From assembly GCF_026965555.1 (NCBI RefSeq), contig NZ_CP114040.1:4216001-4280000 (forward strand): a stretch of 64,000 nucleotides of DNA, read 5' to 3'. The position numbers and the translations under genes are program-made. This DNA comes from Nannocystis punicea (lineage in GTDB: Bacteria > Myxococcota_A > Polyangia > Nannocystales > Nannocystaceae). Positions 1 through 7,811 of the stretch are shown here, in pieces (position 1 is the first letter of the stretch; the number at the start of each line of letters is the position of its first letter). The notes under the pieces are model-generated. The model was not told the origin of the DNA and made no database searches. It saw nothing but the letters and a program-made list of their open reading frames with translations.

Positions 1-997
1 CCATCAGCGCCGCGACCCGATCCCTCGTCAGCGGCGGCCGGCCGTACGCCGGGCCCTCGTGCCCGAGCTCGGCGGTCACCCACCACAGGACGCGCCTGTC
101 CTCGAGGACATGTTCCATGGTGGCGAGGAAGGCCTCGACCGGCCCGCCCTCGTCGAGGTCGACTGCGCCCGGGCCGCACAGCACCGGGAGCACCGGAGGA
201 CATGCTCCATCGTACAGGTGCTGAAGGACAGCCGCGGCGAGCTCGAGGCTCATCGCCTCGCGGTGGCGGATCTCCTCGCGGCGGATCCACGGCAGCCGGC
301 GGTCGAGCGCCCGCACCAGCGCCGGATCGGCAGGCAGCTCGCCGCGCGGGGTGGAGTAGCGCTTGTCGGTGATGACGAACGGCTGCAGGCCGGGGTGGTA
401 GTCGGTGCCGAGGACGACGACGAGGTCGATGTCGCGGGCGCGCGGGAGGCCGCGCAGGACCTCGTCGCACAGGCCGGCGGCGGCGCGCGCGGCCGCATCG
501 GCGGGCGCGTCGGGGGCGGGCAGCGGCTGGTGCGGGAGCAGCACGCCGAGCGTCGCGGGGCCGTCGCTGAACCTGGCCGAAGGGTCAGGTATGGCCGAGG
601 TCAGCAGTTCGGCGAGCGCGGCCGGATCGTCGGGGTAGAGCAGGCCGGCCCAGCGCGGGCGGCGGACCGGGCTGGTCAGGAACTCGCGGTGGATGGCCTC
701 CCAGCGGGCGCGGAAGGCGGCGTCGTCGAGGTAGCCGGCGGCCTCGAGGTCGCGCACCAGCGCCTCGAGGTCGGCGAGCTCGATGTCGAGGATCCCGCGC
801 ATCGCCAGCGACTGGCGGATCTGCGGGACCGTGCGCTGGCCGTCGAGCGCGTCGAGCACGACCGAGGCCTCCTGCGGGAAGGCGATCTGTTCGCTGAGAC
901 CCGTCGGATCGCGCAGGACGAGCAGCGCCTCGTCGCCGCGCTGCAGGTTGAGGCGCTCGACCTTGCGGAGCCTGGGCTTGTCGCGGCCGGTGGACAT
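1..997 (-). CDS. Memo-family (AmmeMemoRadiSam system protein B-like) protein with PqqD-like N-terminus; 3' end outside window
   Basis: The reading frame starts at an ATG at 997, two bases after the stop of the upstream gene, and runs off the window edge (about 332 residues seen). Residues 1-110 resemble a small PqqD-like winged helix, with an 'LDGQRTVPQI' signature. The rest matches the Memo fold, including 'VVLGTDYHPGLQPF' followed by 'TDKRYSTPRG'. Memo proteins often sit with a radical SAM enzyme and an AMMECR1 protein; neither partner is visible here. Three short runs of the 14-bp repeat are read as codons (95-122, 201-242, 572-599), for example giving 'LQHLYDG' and 'MEHVLED'. The family assignment is fairly firm; the substrate is unknown. 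Confidence 0.75.
   Translation of the reverse strand, partial: MSTGRDKPRLRKVERLNLQRGDEALLVLRDPTGLSEQIAFPQEASVVLDALDGQRTVPQIRQSLAMRGILDIELADLEALVRDLEAAGYLDDAAFRARWEAIHREFLTSPVRRPRWAGLLYPDDPAALAELLTSAIPDPSARFSDGPATLGVLLPHQPLPAPDAPADAAARAAAGLCDEVLRGLPRARDIDLVVVLGTDYHPGLQPFVITDKRYSTPRGELPADPALVRALDRRLPWIRREEIRHREAMSLELAAAVLQHLYDGACPPVLPVLCGPGAVDLDEGGPVEAFLATMEHVLEDRRVLWWVTAELGHEGPAYGRPPLTRDRVAALM
201..242. repeat. 14-bp repeat array, 3 units, inside the Memo-like gene
   Basis: Core tetramers CATG, CAGG and CAGC start at 201, 215 and 229, exactly 14 bp apart, each followed by the loose TCC-like and N4 segments. The array is translated in the minus-strand Memo-like gene. Shorter two-unit runs lie at 95-122 and 572-599. 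Confidence 0.7.
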
Positions 998-999
998 GG

Positions 1000-2706
1000 T
1001 CAGCTGCCCGCGCAGGGGTCGTCGAGGTCGGGGAAGAGGCCGCGGACGGCCCGTTGGGCGCTGGTGGCGAGCTCCTGGCGCTTGCCCGCGGCGCACAGGG
1101 CCTGGCGCACGTCGTCGGTGGCCGGGCCCTCGAGCCGCTGCAGCGCGCGCACGAGGCGGAGCGCGACCGCGAGGTCGTCGGTGCTGCGCAGCACCGCGGC
1201 GACGACGTCGGCGCCGCCGGAGCCGTGACGATCGACGAGCTGACGCGCGGCCTCGGCCCGGCGGTCGACGTTCTGAGTGGCGTCGACGACCACGGCCTGC
1301 AGCGCCGCGAACGCGTCCGGCCCGCCGCAGCGGCCGAGCGCGGCCAGGACCTCGCGCGCGACGGTGGCGTCCGGCTCGAAGGTGTTGCCGCTGGTGGTGG
1401 TGCCGTCGCGCAGGCGGCGGAGGATCGCGGTGCCGCACGGGCCGTCGACGCGCGCGAGGGCGGCGGCGCGGACCTCGGGCCAGGCGTGGCGTTGACTGAG
1501 GTCGAGCCAGGCGCCGTCGCCGGGCAGCGCGGCCACGGCGAACGCCGCGGTGGCGACGCGCGGGGCCTCGGCGCCGATGAGCTGCAGGCGCTCGACGAGG
1601 GCGGCGGCGCGGGTCGGATCGAGGCCGGCGAGCGCGAGGCTGCCGAGGATCTCGCTGCGCAGCTCGACGCGCTTGTCGGCAGGCAGGTGCTGCTCGGCGA
1701 GGCGCGCGAGCACGTCCTGCGCGGCGGGCTCGCTGCGGCGAGCGACGAGCACGCGGATGGCGGCGACGCGGGCGGCGAACTCGCTCGCGACGTCCTCGGC
1801 GAGGGCGGCGGCGCGGCTGGTGAAGGCGCTGTCGTCGGCGCCGCCGAGGGCCGCGCGCAGGAGCACGAGGCCGGGCAGGCGCGCCGGCTCGCCGACGGCG
1901 AGGGCCGCGTCGACGACCTGGATCAGCTGCGCGCGCTCGCTGAGCGAGGTATGAGCGCGGCGGACGATCGCCTGGCGCAGCGCGGCGCGCAGGCTCGGCG
2001 CGCCGAGCCCGACCAGCGCGACCAGCTCCGGCAGCTTGTCGGCCGGGGTGACGGCGACGAGGTCGGCGATCAGGAGCCCGCGCAGCTCCTCGCTGAACGA
2101 CTTCTCGGCGATGAGGCCCGTCAGCGTCGGCGCGGCCGCGGGGCCCTGCGCGCGCAGGATCTCGCGCCACGGCTCGGCCGCCGGCAGCTCGATGCCCTGC
2201 TCCTGCGACTGCTTGACCGCGGCGGCGACGTCGCGGCGCAGGGCCTCGGCGAACAGCGGGATGTCTTCGGGTCGGGCGATCCCGCCGAGCAGCGCGAGCA
2301 GGCGGCGCTGCTCGGTGGTGGTCGGCGCCGGCGTGGCGGCCATGCGCGCGGTGACCAGCGGGGCGGCGACGCCGGGGTTCTGCTCGAGGCGGGCGCGGGC
2401 CTGCAGGTAGTCCTTGCCGCGGCCGGTCAGCACGACCTCGATGTCGGCGGCGGCCTGCTCGGGGCCGTAGACCGGCGGGGCGGCGACCGGCGCGGGCGCG
2501 GGCGCGGCGGGCTTGGCCTTGCCGCCGCGGGCCGGGGCGAGGGCGGCGATCAGGGCTGGCCGTTCGGACATGCCCGAACGCACCTGGCCCATCGGACCTG
2601 GTCTCTGGAGCATGCTCGAACCGCCAGGTGCCGCGCCGGCGAGCGCGAGCCAGGCGAGGAGCGGGACGGCGGACAGGGGGGTCGCCACGGGGGACAAGAC
2701 TGCCAC
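1000..2706 (-). CDS. Secreted HEAT-repeat-like protein
   Basis: About 568 residues from a GTG at 2706; a second in-frame GTG at 2688 would give a cleaner signal peptide (hydrophobic 'LLAWLALAGAAP'). After a Pro/Ala-rich linker (residues about 60-85) the protein is a series of Ala/Leu-rich helical pairs with recurring 'LA.LG.....P......' spacing, typical of HEAT/armadillo-like solenoids that bind proteins. It begins 10 bp after the stop of the upstream secreted protein and ends 2 bp before the Memo-like gene, so the three probably form one transcript. Residues just after the signal peptide are encoded by a six-unit 14-bp repeat array (2555-2638). No enzyme motif is visible. Confidence 0.7.
   Translation of the reverse strand: MAVLSPVATPLSAVPLLAWLALAGAAPGGSSMLQRPGPMGQVRSGMSERPALIAALAPARGGKAKPAAPAPAPVAAPPVYGPEQAAADIEVVLTGRGKDYLQARARLEQNPGVAAPLVTARMAATPAPTTTEQRRLLALLGGIARPEDIPLFAEALRRDVAAAVKQSQEQGIELPAAEPWREILRAQGPAAAPTLTGLIAEKSFSEELRGLLIADLVAVTPADKLPELVALVGLGAPSLRAALRQAIVRRAHTSLSERAQLIQVVDAALAVGEPARLPGLVLLRAALGGADDSAFTSRAAALAEDVASEFAARVAAIRVLVARRSEPAAQDVLARLAEQHLPADKRVELRSEILGSLALAGLDPTRAAALVERLQLIGAEAPRVATAAFAVAALPGDGAWLDLSQRHAWPEVRAAALARVDGPCGTAILRRLRDGTTTSGNTFEPDATVAREVLAALGRCGGPDAFAALQAVVVDATQNVDRRAEAARQLVDRHGSGGADVVAAVLRSTDDLAVALRLVRALQRLEGPATDDVRQALCAAGKRQELATSAQRAVRGLFPDLDDPCAGS
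2555..2638. repeat. 14-bp repeat array, 6 units, inside the HEAT-like gene
   Basis: Core tetramers GCTG, CATG, CCTG, CCTG, CATG and CAGG start at 2555, 2569, 2583, 2597, 2611 and 2625, an exact 14-bp phase. Six units make 84 bp, a multiple of three. The array falls in the linker just after the signal peptide of the minus-strand gene. Confidence 0.85.
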
Positions 2707-2716
2707 GCCTCGGCGT

Positions 2717-4093
2717 TCAGCGCAGCACGATCGTCTCGATCTGCCGGCGCGACAGGACGTACGAGAGGAGCAGCGCGCGCTTGTCCGTGGCTTGAGTCAC
2801 GTCGAGCAGGCGCAGGAACTCGGCGCTGTCGGAGTCCGACTCGGCCTGGTTGGCGATCATCCGCTGGACCACCTCGACCAGCGCGCCGGCCTTGAGCGGG
2901 GTGTCGGTCGGCATGCGGAGGAAGAAGCCGAAGTACTCGTGGGCGACGCCGGCCATCTGCAGGCCCTCGGGGCGGGGCAAGAGCAGCTGGAGCAGGCCGC
3001 GGCGGCCCTTCGACATGTTGCCGAAGCCGAGCTCCTGCACGGCGGACTCGGTGGCGACGGCGAAGAAGCCGGCGTCGACGGGCACGCCGACGACGAGGCG
3101 GTCGACCTCGCGGGGCAGCGTGCGCTTGCCGCGGGCGAAGTTGGCGGCGATCTCCGCTATCACCGTCGGCGGCGCGACGATCAGGTCGTCGCCGTCGAGC
3201 ACGCGCAGCAGCACCTCCTCGCCCTGGTAGCGCAGCGGGGTGAGCGCCCAGGTGTCGCTGCCGCGAGTGATCAGCCGGCCGGCGGCGGCCGCGGCGGCGA
3301 GCTTGGCGGCGAGATCGGGGATCTCGAGGATCGCCGCGGAGCGGCGGAAGTCGCGGTGGGCGAGGGCGAACGCGCCGCGCGTCCAGGCCGCCGCGGTGTC
3401 GTCGCCGAGCGCGCGCGCGACCTGGCAGGTGGCGTCGGCGAACACCGGCTCGGGCCGGCGCGGGCGGCCCTCGGCCTCGGCCTGGGCGCGCCGCTTCTTG
3501 TACGCCTCGGTCCGCTTCTTCTCCTCGGCGACGACGTCCGACATGGCCTTTTGGACAGTCACACCTGTCTCTCTGGCCTTGCGCTGGGCCTTGCGGAGGA
3601 TCCGCAGGTCGTCGAGCTGGTCGCGCACGTGCGGGTCGCAGGTCATGACGTACTCGGCGATCTCGTCGAGCTGCTTGGCCAGCGGCGCGGCCATGAGGCG
3701 CTGGATGTGGGCGTGGAAGACGACGTCGAAGTCCTTGGGCAAGAAGCGGGCGGTGTACGGCAGGTGCCCGCGGCGGGTGTCGGTCTTGCCGGCGTCCCAG
3801 AAGCGGCGCAGCGCGGCCTTGAGGTCCTCGGGCCGGTCCTCCTTCTCGTACAGCTTGACCAGGCGGAGGAGGCCGTCGGTGACGAGCTCGCGGCGATCGG
3901 TGCGCTCCTCGAGCAGCGCCTCGAAGTGCTCGATCGCGCAGTCGCGGCGCTCGATCTCCTCCATGCAGTGCACGCCCTTGCGGTGCAGGCGCTCGGCGCC
4001 CGATTCGCCGCCGCGGGCGGGCGCGGGCGCCACGGCGAGCAGGGCGAGGGAGGCGGCGGCGACGAGTGTGCGGGGGGACACCGGGGCGAGCAT
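2717..4093 (-). CDS. Secreted hypothetical protein
   Basis: Start chosen at the ATG at 4093, which begins a good Sec signal peptide ('LVAAASLALLAVAPAPARG'), giving about 458 residues. The N-terminal third is charged and probably helical, with a Cys pair ('CMEEIERRDC') and tetratricopeptide-like spacing. Residues about 170-200 are a Lys/Glu/Arg-rich coiled segment ('EEKKRTEAYKKRR'). The C-terminal half is a globular alpha/beta region without a recognised motif. It lies 10 bp upstream of the HEAT-like gene and is probably the first gene of that operon. The real gene ends at 4093; an open frame extending further upstream is antisense to queA. Function unknown. Confidence 0.65.
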   Translation of the reverse strand: MLAPVSPRTLVAAASLALLAVAPAPARGGESGAERLHRKGVHCMEEIERRDCAIEHFEALLEERTDRRELVTDGLLRLVKLYEKEDRPEDLKAALRRFWDAGKTDTRRGHLPYTARFLPKDFDVVFHAHIQRLMAAPLAKQLDEIAEYVMTCDPHVRDQLDDLRILRKAQRKARETGVTVQKAMSDVVAEEKKRTEAYKKRRAQAEAEGRPRRPEPVFADATCQVARALGDDTAAAWTRGAFALAHRDFRRSAAILEIPDLAAKLAAAAAAGRLITRGSDTWALTPLRYQGEEVLLRVLDGDDLIVAPPTVIAEIAANFARGKRTLPREVDRLVVGVPVDAGFFAVATESAVQELGFGNMSKGRRGLLQLLLPRPEGLQMAGVAHEYFGFFLRMPTDTPLKAGALVEVVQRMIANQAESDSDSAEFLRLLDVTQATDKRALLLSYVLSRRQIETIVLR

Positions 4094-4162
4094 GGCACTT
4101 CCGCCGCGGCCGCGACCACTTGTGCGCGGCGGCGCGGGTGTGTCAAAACCCGCGCGTCCTTC

Positions 4163-5206
4163 ATGGGTCCGGAAGCCTACGACTACGTGTTGCCGCAGGA
4201 GCAGATCGCCCAGACGCCCGCGGCGCGGCGCGGCGACGCTCGCCTGCTGGTGGTGCGCGACGCGGGGTCGCCGGTCCACGCCCGTGCGCGTGAGCTGCCG
4301 CGCTTCCTCGATCCGCGGGCGCTGGTGGTGGTCAACGACTCGCGGGTGGTGCCGGCGCGGCTGCGGGTGCTGCACGGCACGCGCGAGCTGGAGCTGCTCG
4401 TCTGCGATCCGCGGCCGGGGCTCGGGCCCGGGCAGACGTTCCGCGCGTGGGTCCGCGGGGCCAAGCGGCTGCGCCCCGGCGACGTCGTGCGCTGCGGCGA
4501 GTGGGCCGCTCGCTACCTCGAGCCCGACGTCGTCGACCCGCGCGCGCGCGTGTTCGCGGTCGAGGCCGGCGAGTGGATGGGCGCGCTGCAGAGCCGCGGG
4601 GAGGTGCCGCTGCCGCCGTACATCCGCCGGCCCGAGGGGCCGACCGCCGACGACGCGAGCCGCTATCAGACGATCTACGCCGCGCAGCCGGGCTCGGTGG
4701 CGGCGCCGACGGCCGGGCTCCACTGGGAGCCCGAGGTGCTGGAGCAGCTCGACGTCGTGCGCGTCACTCTCCACGTCGGGCCGGGCACGTTCCTGCCGCT
4801 CGAGGCCGAGGACGTGCGCGAGCACAAGGTCGGCGCCGAGCGGGTCGAGGTCGACGCGGCGGCGGCGGCCCGGATCGCGGCGGCCAAGGCGGAGGGGCGG
4901 CCGGTCGTGGCGGTGGGGACCACGGCCACGCGCGCGCTCGAGGCGGTGGCCCGCGCCGGCGGCGGGATCGTGGCGCCGTTCTCCGGCAGCACCGACCTGG
5001 TGATCGCGCCGGGCTTCGAGTTCCGGTTGGTCGACGCGATCGTGACCAACTTCCACCTGCCGCGCAGCTCGCTGCTGATGCTGGTGTGCTGCCTCGGCGG
5101 GCGCGAGCGGGTGCTGGCGGCCTACGCCGAGGCGGTCGCGGCCGGCTACCGCTTCTACTCGTACGGCGACTGCATGCTGCTGACGCGCGCCGACGCGCCG
5201 CGGTAG
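4163..5206 (+). CDS. queA: tRNA preQ1(34) S-adenosylmethionine ribosyltransferase-isomerase
   Basis: QueA transfers and isomerises the ribosyl group of SAM onto preQ1 at tRNA position 34 to make epoxyqueuosine. The 347-residue product has the full set of family blocks: 'YDYVLPQEQIAQTP' near the start, 'VVVNDSRVVPARL', 'GEVPLPPYIRR', 'RYQTIYA..PGSVAAPTAGLH', 'TLHVGPGTFLP', 'VGTTATRALE' and 'DAIVTNFHLPRSSLLMLV'. The start at 4163 aligns with the family; no start further upstream keeps homology. It is divergent from the secreted-protein operon (70 bp between starts) and is followed 4 bp after its stop by a 14-bp repeat array. Cytoplasmic enzyme, usual length. Confidence 0.95.
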   Translation: MGPEAYDYVLPQEQIAQTPAARRGDARLLVVRDAGSPVHARARELPRFLDPRALVVVNDSRVVPARLRVLHGTRELELLVCDPRPGLGPGQTFRAWVRGAKRLRPGDVVRCGEWAARYLEPDVVDPRARVFAVEAGEWMGALQSRGEVPLPPYIRRPEGPTADDASRYQTIYAAQPGSVAAPTAGLHWEPEVLEQLDVVRVTLHVGPGTFLPLEAEDVREHKVGAERVEVDAAAAARIAAAKAEGRPVVAVGTTATRALEAVARAGGGIVAPFSGSTDLVIAPGFEFRLVDAIVTNFHLPRSSLLMLVCCLGGRERVLAAYAEAVAAGYRFYSYGDCMLLTRADAPR

Positions 5207-5210
5207 ACAG

Positions 5211-5294
5211 GCTGTCCTCGAGGGCATGTCCTCGAGGGCATGTTCATAAAGGTATGGCTATCAGGACATGTCCTGGGGATCATGTCCTTTAGGG
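5211..5294. repeat. 14-bp repeat array, 6 units, between queA and the convergent lipoprotein
   Basis: Core tetramers start at 5211 (GCTG), 5225, 5239 (CATG), 5253 (TATG), 5267 and 5281 (CATG): an exact 14-bp phase with repeated TCCTCGAGGG-type flanks. The array begins just after the queA stop and covers the stop codon (5289-5291, minus strand) of the convergent gene. The palindromic units could act as a bidirectional terminator, but there is no T-tract. Confidence 0.85.
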
Positions 5295-6002
5295 CTCGAA
5301 GGTCGCCGACCACGCCTCGGTGCTCGCGCCGCAGCGGTCCTCGAGGCGGAGGGCGGCCCGGTGCATGCCGTCGCGGACGATGACGCCGAAGTCGAGCGCG
5401 AGCCACACGTTGCTCGCGGCGGTGCCGCACGGGAGGTCGGGGGGCAGGTTGCCGGCGCCGGCGCCGCCCTCGACCTCGTCGAGCACCTCCGTCACCTGCA
5501 GGCCGCACGCGAGCGCGCAGCCCGGGTGCTCGTACGGGACGAGGACGGCGACGCGGGAGCCGATCTCGATGGCGTCGAGATCGGCGAACTCCCCGTCGAC
5601 GAACCATCTCGGCTCGCCGAGGGTCGGCGCGCCTCCGCATGGCCCGGCGTCGGTGCACCACTCGGCGAAGGGGTCGGACTGCCAGCTCTCGAGACCGTCG
5701 AGCCCGCTGGCCTGACTGGGTCGCATCTCGACGACATAGATCCGGAGCGGCAGGTCCTCGGGCGGCGCCGTTTCGCTCGAGTTGCCCGTCGCTGTGCCGG
5801 GCTCGAGCTCGGTGGTGCCGGTCGCGGTGGTGCTCGTCGGCGTGGGATCGGCCGTCGTGCCGGTGGTCGCGGGCGAAGGGCTCGAGGTGCTCGTGGCGCC
5901 GTCGCCCTGCGAGGTGGAGGTGGCGTCGCCGTCGGTGTCGGCCGGGGGCTTCGGGGCGCAGGCGAACAGGGCGAACGAGACGAGGGCCGAGCGGCGGTGC
6001 AT
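5289..6002 (-). CDS. Thr/Ser-rich linker lipoprotein, hypothetical
   Basis: The start at 6002 gives 'MHRRSALVSFALFAC', a short lipoprotein signal with lipobox LFAC. Residues about 20-90 are a low-complexity Thr/Ser/Pro/Gly linker. The remaining 145 residues form a small domain with paired cysteines ('EWCTDAGPCGG', 'GCALACGL', 'DRCGAS'), probably disulfide-bonded. This lipoprotein plus Thr-linker plus Cys-rich architecture recurs in the window (16843, 57283). It converges on queA with a repeat array between the stops. Function unknown; likely surface-exposed. Confidence 0.75.
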   Translation of the reverse strand: MHRRSALVSFALFACAPKPPADTDGDATSTSQGDGATSTSSPSPATTGTTADPTPTSTTATGTTELEPGTATGNSSETAPPEDLPLRIYVVEMRPSQASGLDGLESWQSDPFAEWCTDAGPCGGAPTLGEPRWFVDGEFADLDAIEIGSRVAVLVPYEHPGCALACGLQVTEVLDEVEGGAGAGNLPPDLPCGTAASNVWLALDFGVIVRDGMHRAALRLEDRCGASTEAWSATFEP

Positions 6003-6192
6003 GGGCCGATGATAGCGAGGCGGGCGCAACGGCCTCGCCCGGCGATCGGACGTCGCGTGGCGATGCTCGCGGTCCGGCGCGCAGGTTCAGCAGAAGCAGG
6101 CGCACGCGGAGGAGCTTCGTCCGCGAAGCCGTCGCGGATTCAACCGCTCGACGAGGCCGTCCTCGAGCTCGAGGAAGTACAGGCGGCTCGCG

Positions 6193-6460
6193 CGAGGCCG
6201 AGGACCACGAGGTAGGGCACGAAGGGCATCACGCCGACGCGGACGAGCAGGACCAGGAGCACGCGCAGGGTGGCGACGCCGACGACGAAGTGAGCGGTTC
6301 GGCGGCTCGAGTCGGCTCAGCCGAGGGCGAGGACGGCGAGGCCGAGGACCACGAGGTAGGGCACGAAGGGCATCACGCCGACGCGGACGAGCAGGACCAG
6401 GAGCACGCGCAGGGTGGCGACGCCGACGACGAAGTGAGCGGTTCGGCGGCTCGAGTCGGC
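6193..6460. repeat. Two tandem copies of the 3' end of uppP, past its stop codon
   Basis: The last 119 bp of the minus-strand uppP gene (6461-6579) are repeated almost perfectly at a period of 144 bp: a marker decamer starts at 6489 (in the gene), 6345 and 6201. A 25-30 bp spacer absent from the gene joins the copies. As 144 bp is 48 codons, each copy stays in the uppP reading frame and ends in its own TGA. The copy nearest the gene is nearly identical, so the duplication is recent or homogenised. Confidence 0.9.
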
Positions 6461-7456
6461 TCAGCGGAGGGCGAGGACGGCGAGGCCGAGGACCACGAGG
6501 TAGGGCACGAAGGGCATCACGCCGACGCGGACGAGCAGGACCAGGAGCACGCGCAGGGTGGCGACGCCGACGACGAAGCTGACGAAGAAGCCGATGGCGA
6601 AGGCGAGGGGGTCGGCGGCGGGGAAGCCGTCCTTCATCAGGCCGATGGCTTCCTTGAGCGAGGCGCCGAGGATGGCGGGGATCGCCAGGAGGAACGAGAA
6701 CCGGGCCGCGGGCAGGCGGCCGAGGCCGAGGGCCATGGCGGCGGCGATCGTCGAGCCGCTGCGCGAGATGCCGGGCAGGATGGCGACGAGCTGGGCGAGG
6801 CCGATGAGCACGGCCTGCTGCGGCCGCGGGACCTCCAGCGGCCGCTGCTCCCGCCGGGTGCGCCACTCGGCGAAGCCGAGCATGGCCGCGGTGACGAGGA
6901 AGCAGACGCCGATGGCCTTCGGGTGGTGCTCGGCGGCGATGACGAGGTTCTCGACCGGCGGGGCCAGAGCGGCCGCCAGCGGCAAGGTGCCGAGGACGAG
7001 CGCGAGCAGCAGGGCGCGCGCGTCGGTGGGGGCGCTGCCCGAGACGGCGTTGCTGTCGGGATGGACATGTCCTGAGAGACTTTCACTGCCGACGGGGCCG
7101 GTCGCCGCGCGAGCCGCGGGGTCGGTGGTGGCACGAGCGGCTGCCACGGTCGGGCTGACTGATCGGGCATGTCCGGAAGTGCCTGGCGTATCGGGCATGC
7201 TTCGAGGGACATGTCCGGGACGCAAGACGCCGCGGGCGATCGCCAGCAGGTCGTCGCGGTAGTGGATCAAGACGGCCAGCAGGGTGCCGGCGTGGACGAC
7301 GATGTTGAAGGAATGGCCGCCGGCGCCGGCTTCCAGGCCGGCGACGCGCTCGGCCAGGGCGAGGTGCCCGGAGGAGGAGATCGGCAGGAACTCGGCGACG
7401 CCCTGGAGGGCGCCGAGGAGGGCAGCGAGGCCGGGAGTGAGCTCGGTCGCAGGCAT
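6461..7456 (-). CDS. uppP: Undecaprenyl-diphosphatase
   Basis: UppP (BacA) dephosphorylates undecaprenyl pyrophosphate in the inner membrane to recycle the peptidoglycan lipid carrier. The 331-residue product carries the catalytic block 'GVAEFLPISSSGHLAL' near residue 20, 'FNIVVHAGTLLAVL' and the second signature 'LPGISRSGSTIAAAMALG' near 235, with about eight membrane segments. It is some 60 residues longer than usual: residues about 78-138, between the second and third helices, are a polar insert whose DNA is rich in the 14-bp repeat (7154-7223). The 3' end is tandemly re-duplicated downstream. Confidence 0.93.
   Translation of the reverse strand: MPATELTPGLAALLGALQGVAEFLPISSSGHLALAERVAGLEAGAGGHSFNIVVHAGTLLAVLIHYRDDLLAIARGVLRPGHVPRSMPDTPGTSGHARSVSPTVAAARATTDPAARAATGPVGSESLSGHVHPDSNAVSGSAPTDARALLLALVLGTLPLAAALAPPVENLVIAAEHHPKAIGVCFLVTAAMLGFAEWRTRREQRPLEVPRPQQAVLIGLAQLVAILPGISRSGSTIAAAMALGLGRLPAARFSFLLAIPAILGASLKEAIGLMKDGFPAADPLAFAIGFFVSFVVGVATLRVLLVLLVRVGVMPFVPYLVVLGLAVLALR
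7154..7223. repeat. 14-bp repeat array, 5 units, inside uppP
   Basis: Core tetramers GCTG, CATG, CCTG, CATG, CATG start at 7154, 7168, 7182, 7196 and 7210, exactly 14 bp apart. It encodes part of a polar loop insert absent from ordinary UppP proteins. A further single unit lies near 7065. Confidence 0.85.
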
Positions 7457-7524
7457 GGCGTTCAGGCGGTAGGAGCGGGCGCCCGGGCGGGTACGTCTCG
7501 GGGCGGCCGGGCATTTCGCGTGGT

Positions 7525-7800
7525 CGGTGGGGACGCAGCGAAGGGCGAGTCGCGGTGCACGGGGGACGCAGCGAAGGGCGAGCGCTGGACGAGGAAGTCG
7601 CGGTGCACGGGGGACGCAGCGAAGAGCGAGCGCTGGACGAGGGAGTCGCGGGGCACGGGGGACGCAGCGAAGGGCGAGTGCTCGACGAGGGAGTCGCGGT
7701 GCACGGGGGACGCAGCGAAGGGCGAGCGCTGGACGAGGGAGTCGCGGTGCACGGGGGACGCAGCGAAGGGCGAGCGGTCGGCGGCGACGGACTCGCTATG
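7525..7800. repeat. 48-bp tandem repeat, about 5.5 units
   Basis: A 48-bp unit (marker GGGGGACGCA at 7561, 7609, 7657, 7705 and 7753) fills the spacer between the hflX stop and the uppP start, with few substitutions between copies. On the minus strand it can be read as a 16-residue repeat around 'SPFAASPVHRDS', but that frame has no credible start or partner, so it is treated as non-coding. CRISPR is excluded because the copies abut without spacers. Confidence 0.85.
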
Positions 7801-7811
7801 CACGGCGGACG

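Noticed and set aside
1054..5206. Very long open frames antisense to or overlapping the 1-5 kb genes
   Set aside because: High GC leaves few stop codons, so long antisense frames are expected; they are Arg/Gly/Asp/Glu/His-rich with no start, signal or family and oppose clear genes.
5639..7075. Plus-strand frame with repeated Glu/Asp/His-rich peptides
   Set aside because: It is the complement of uppP and its duplicated 3' end; the peptide repeats simply mirror the 144-bp DNA repeat.
7525..7800. CRISPR array
   Set aside because: The 48-bp copies abut directly, with no unique spacers and no cas genes nearby.
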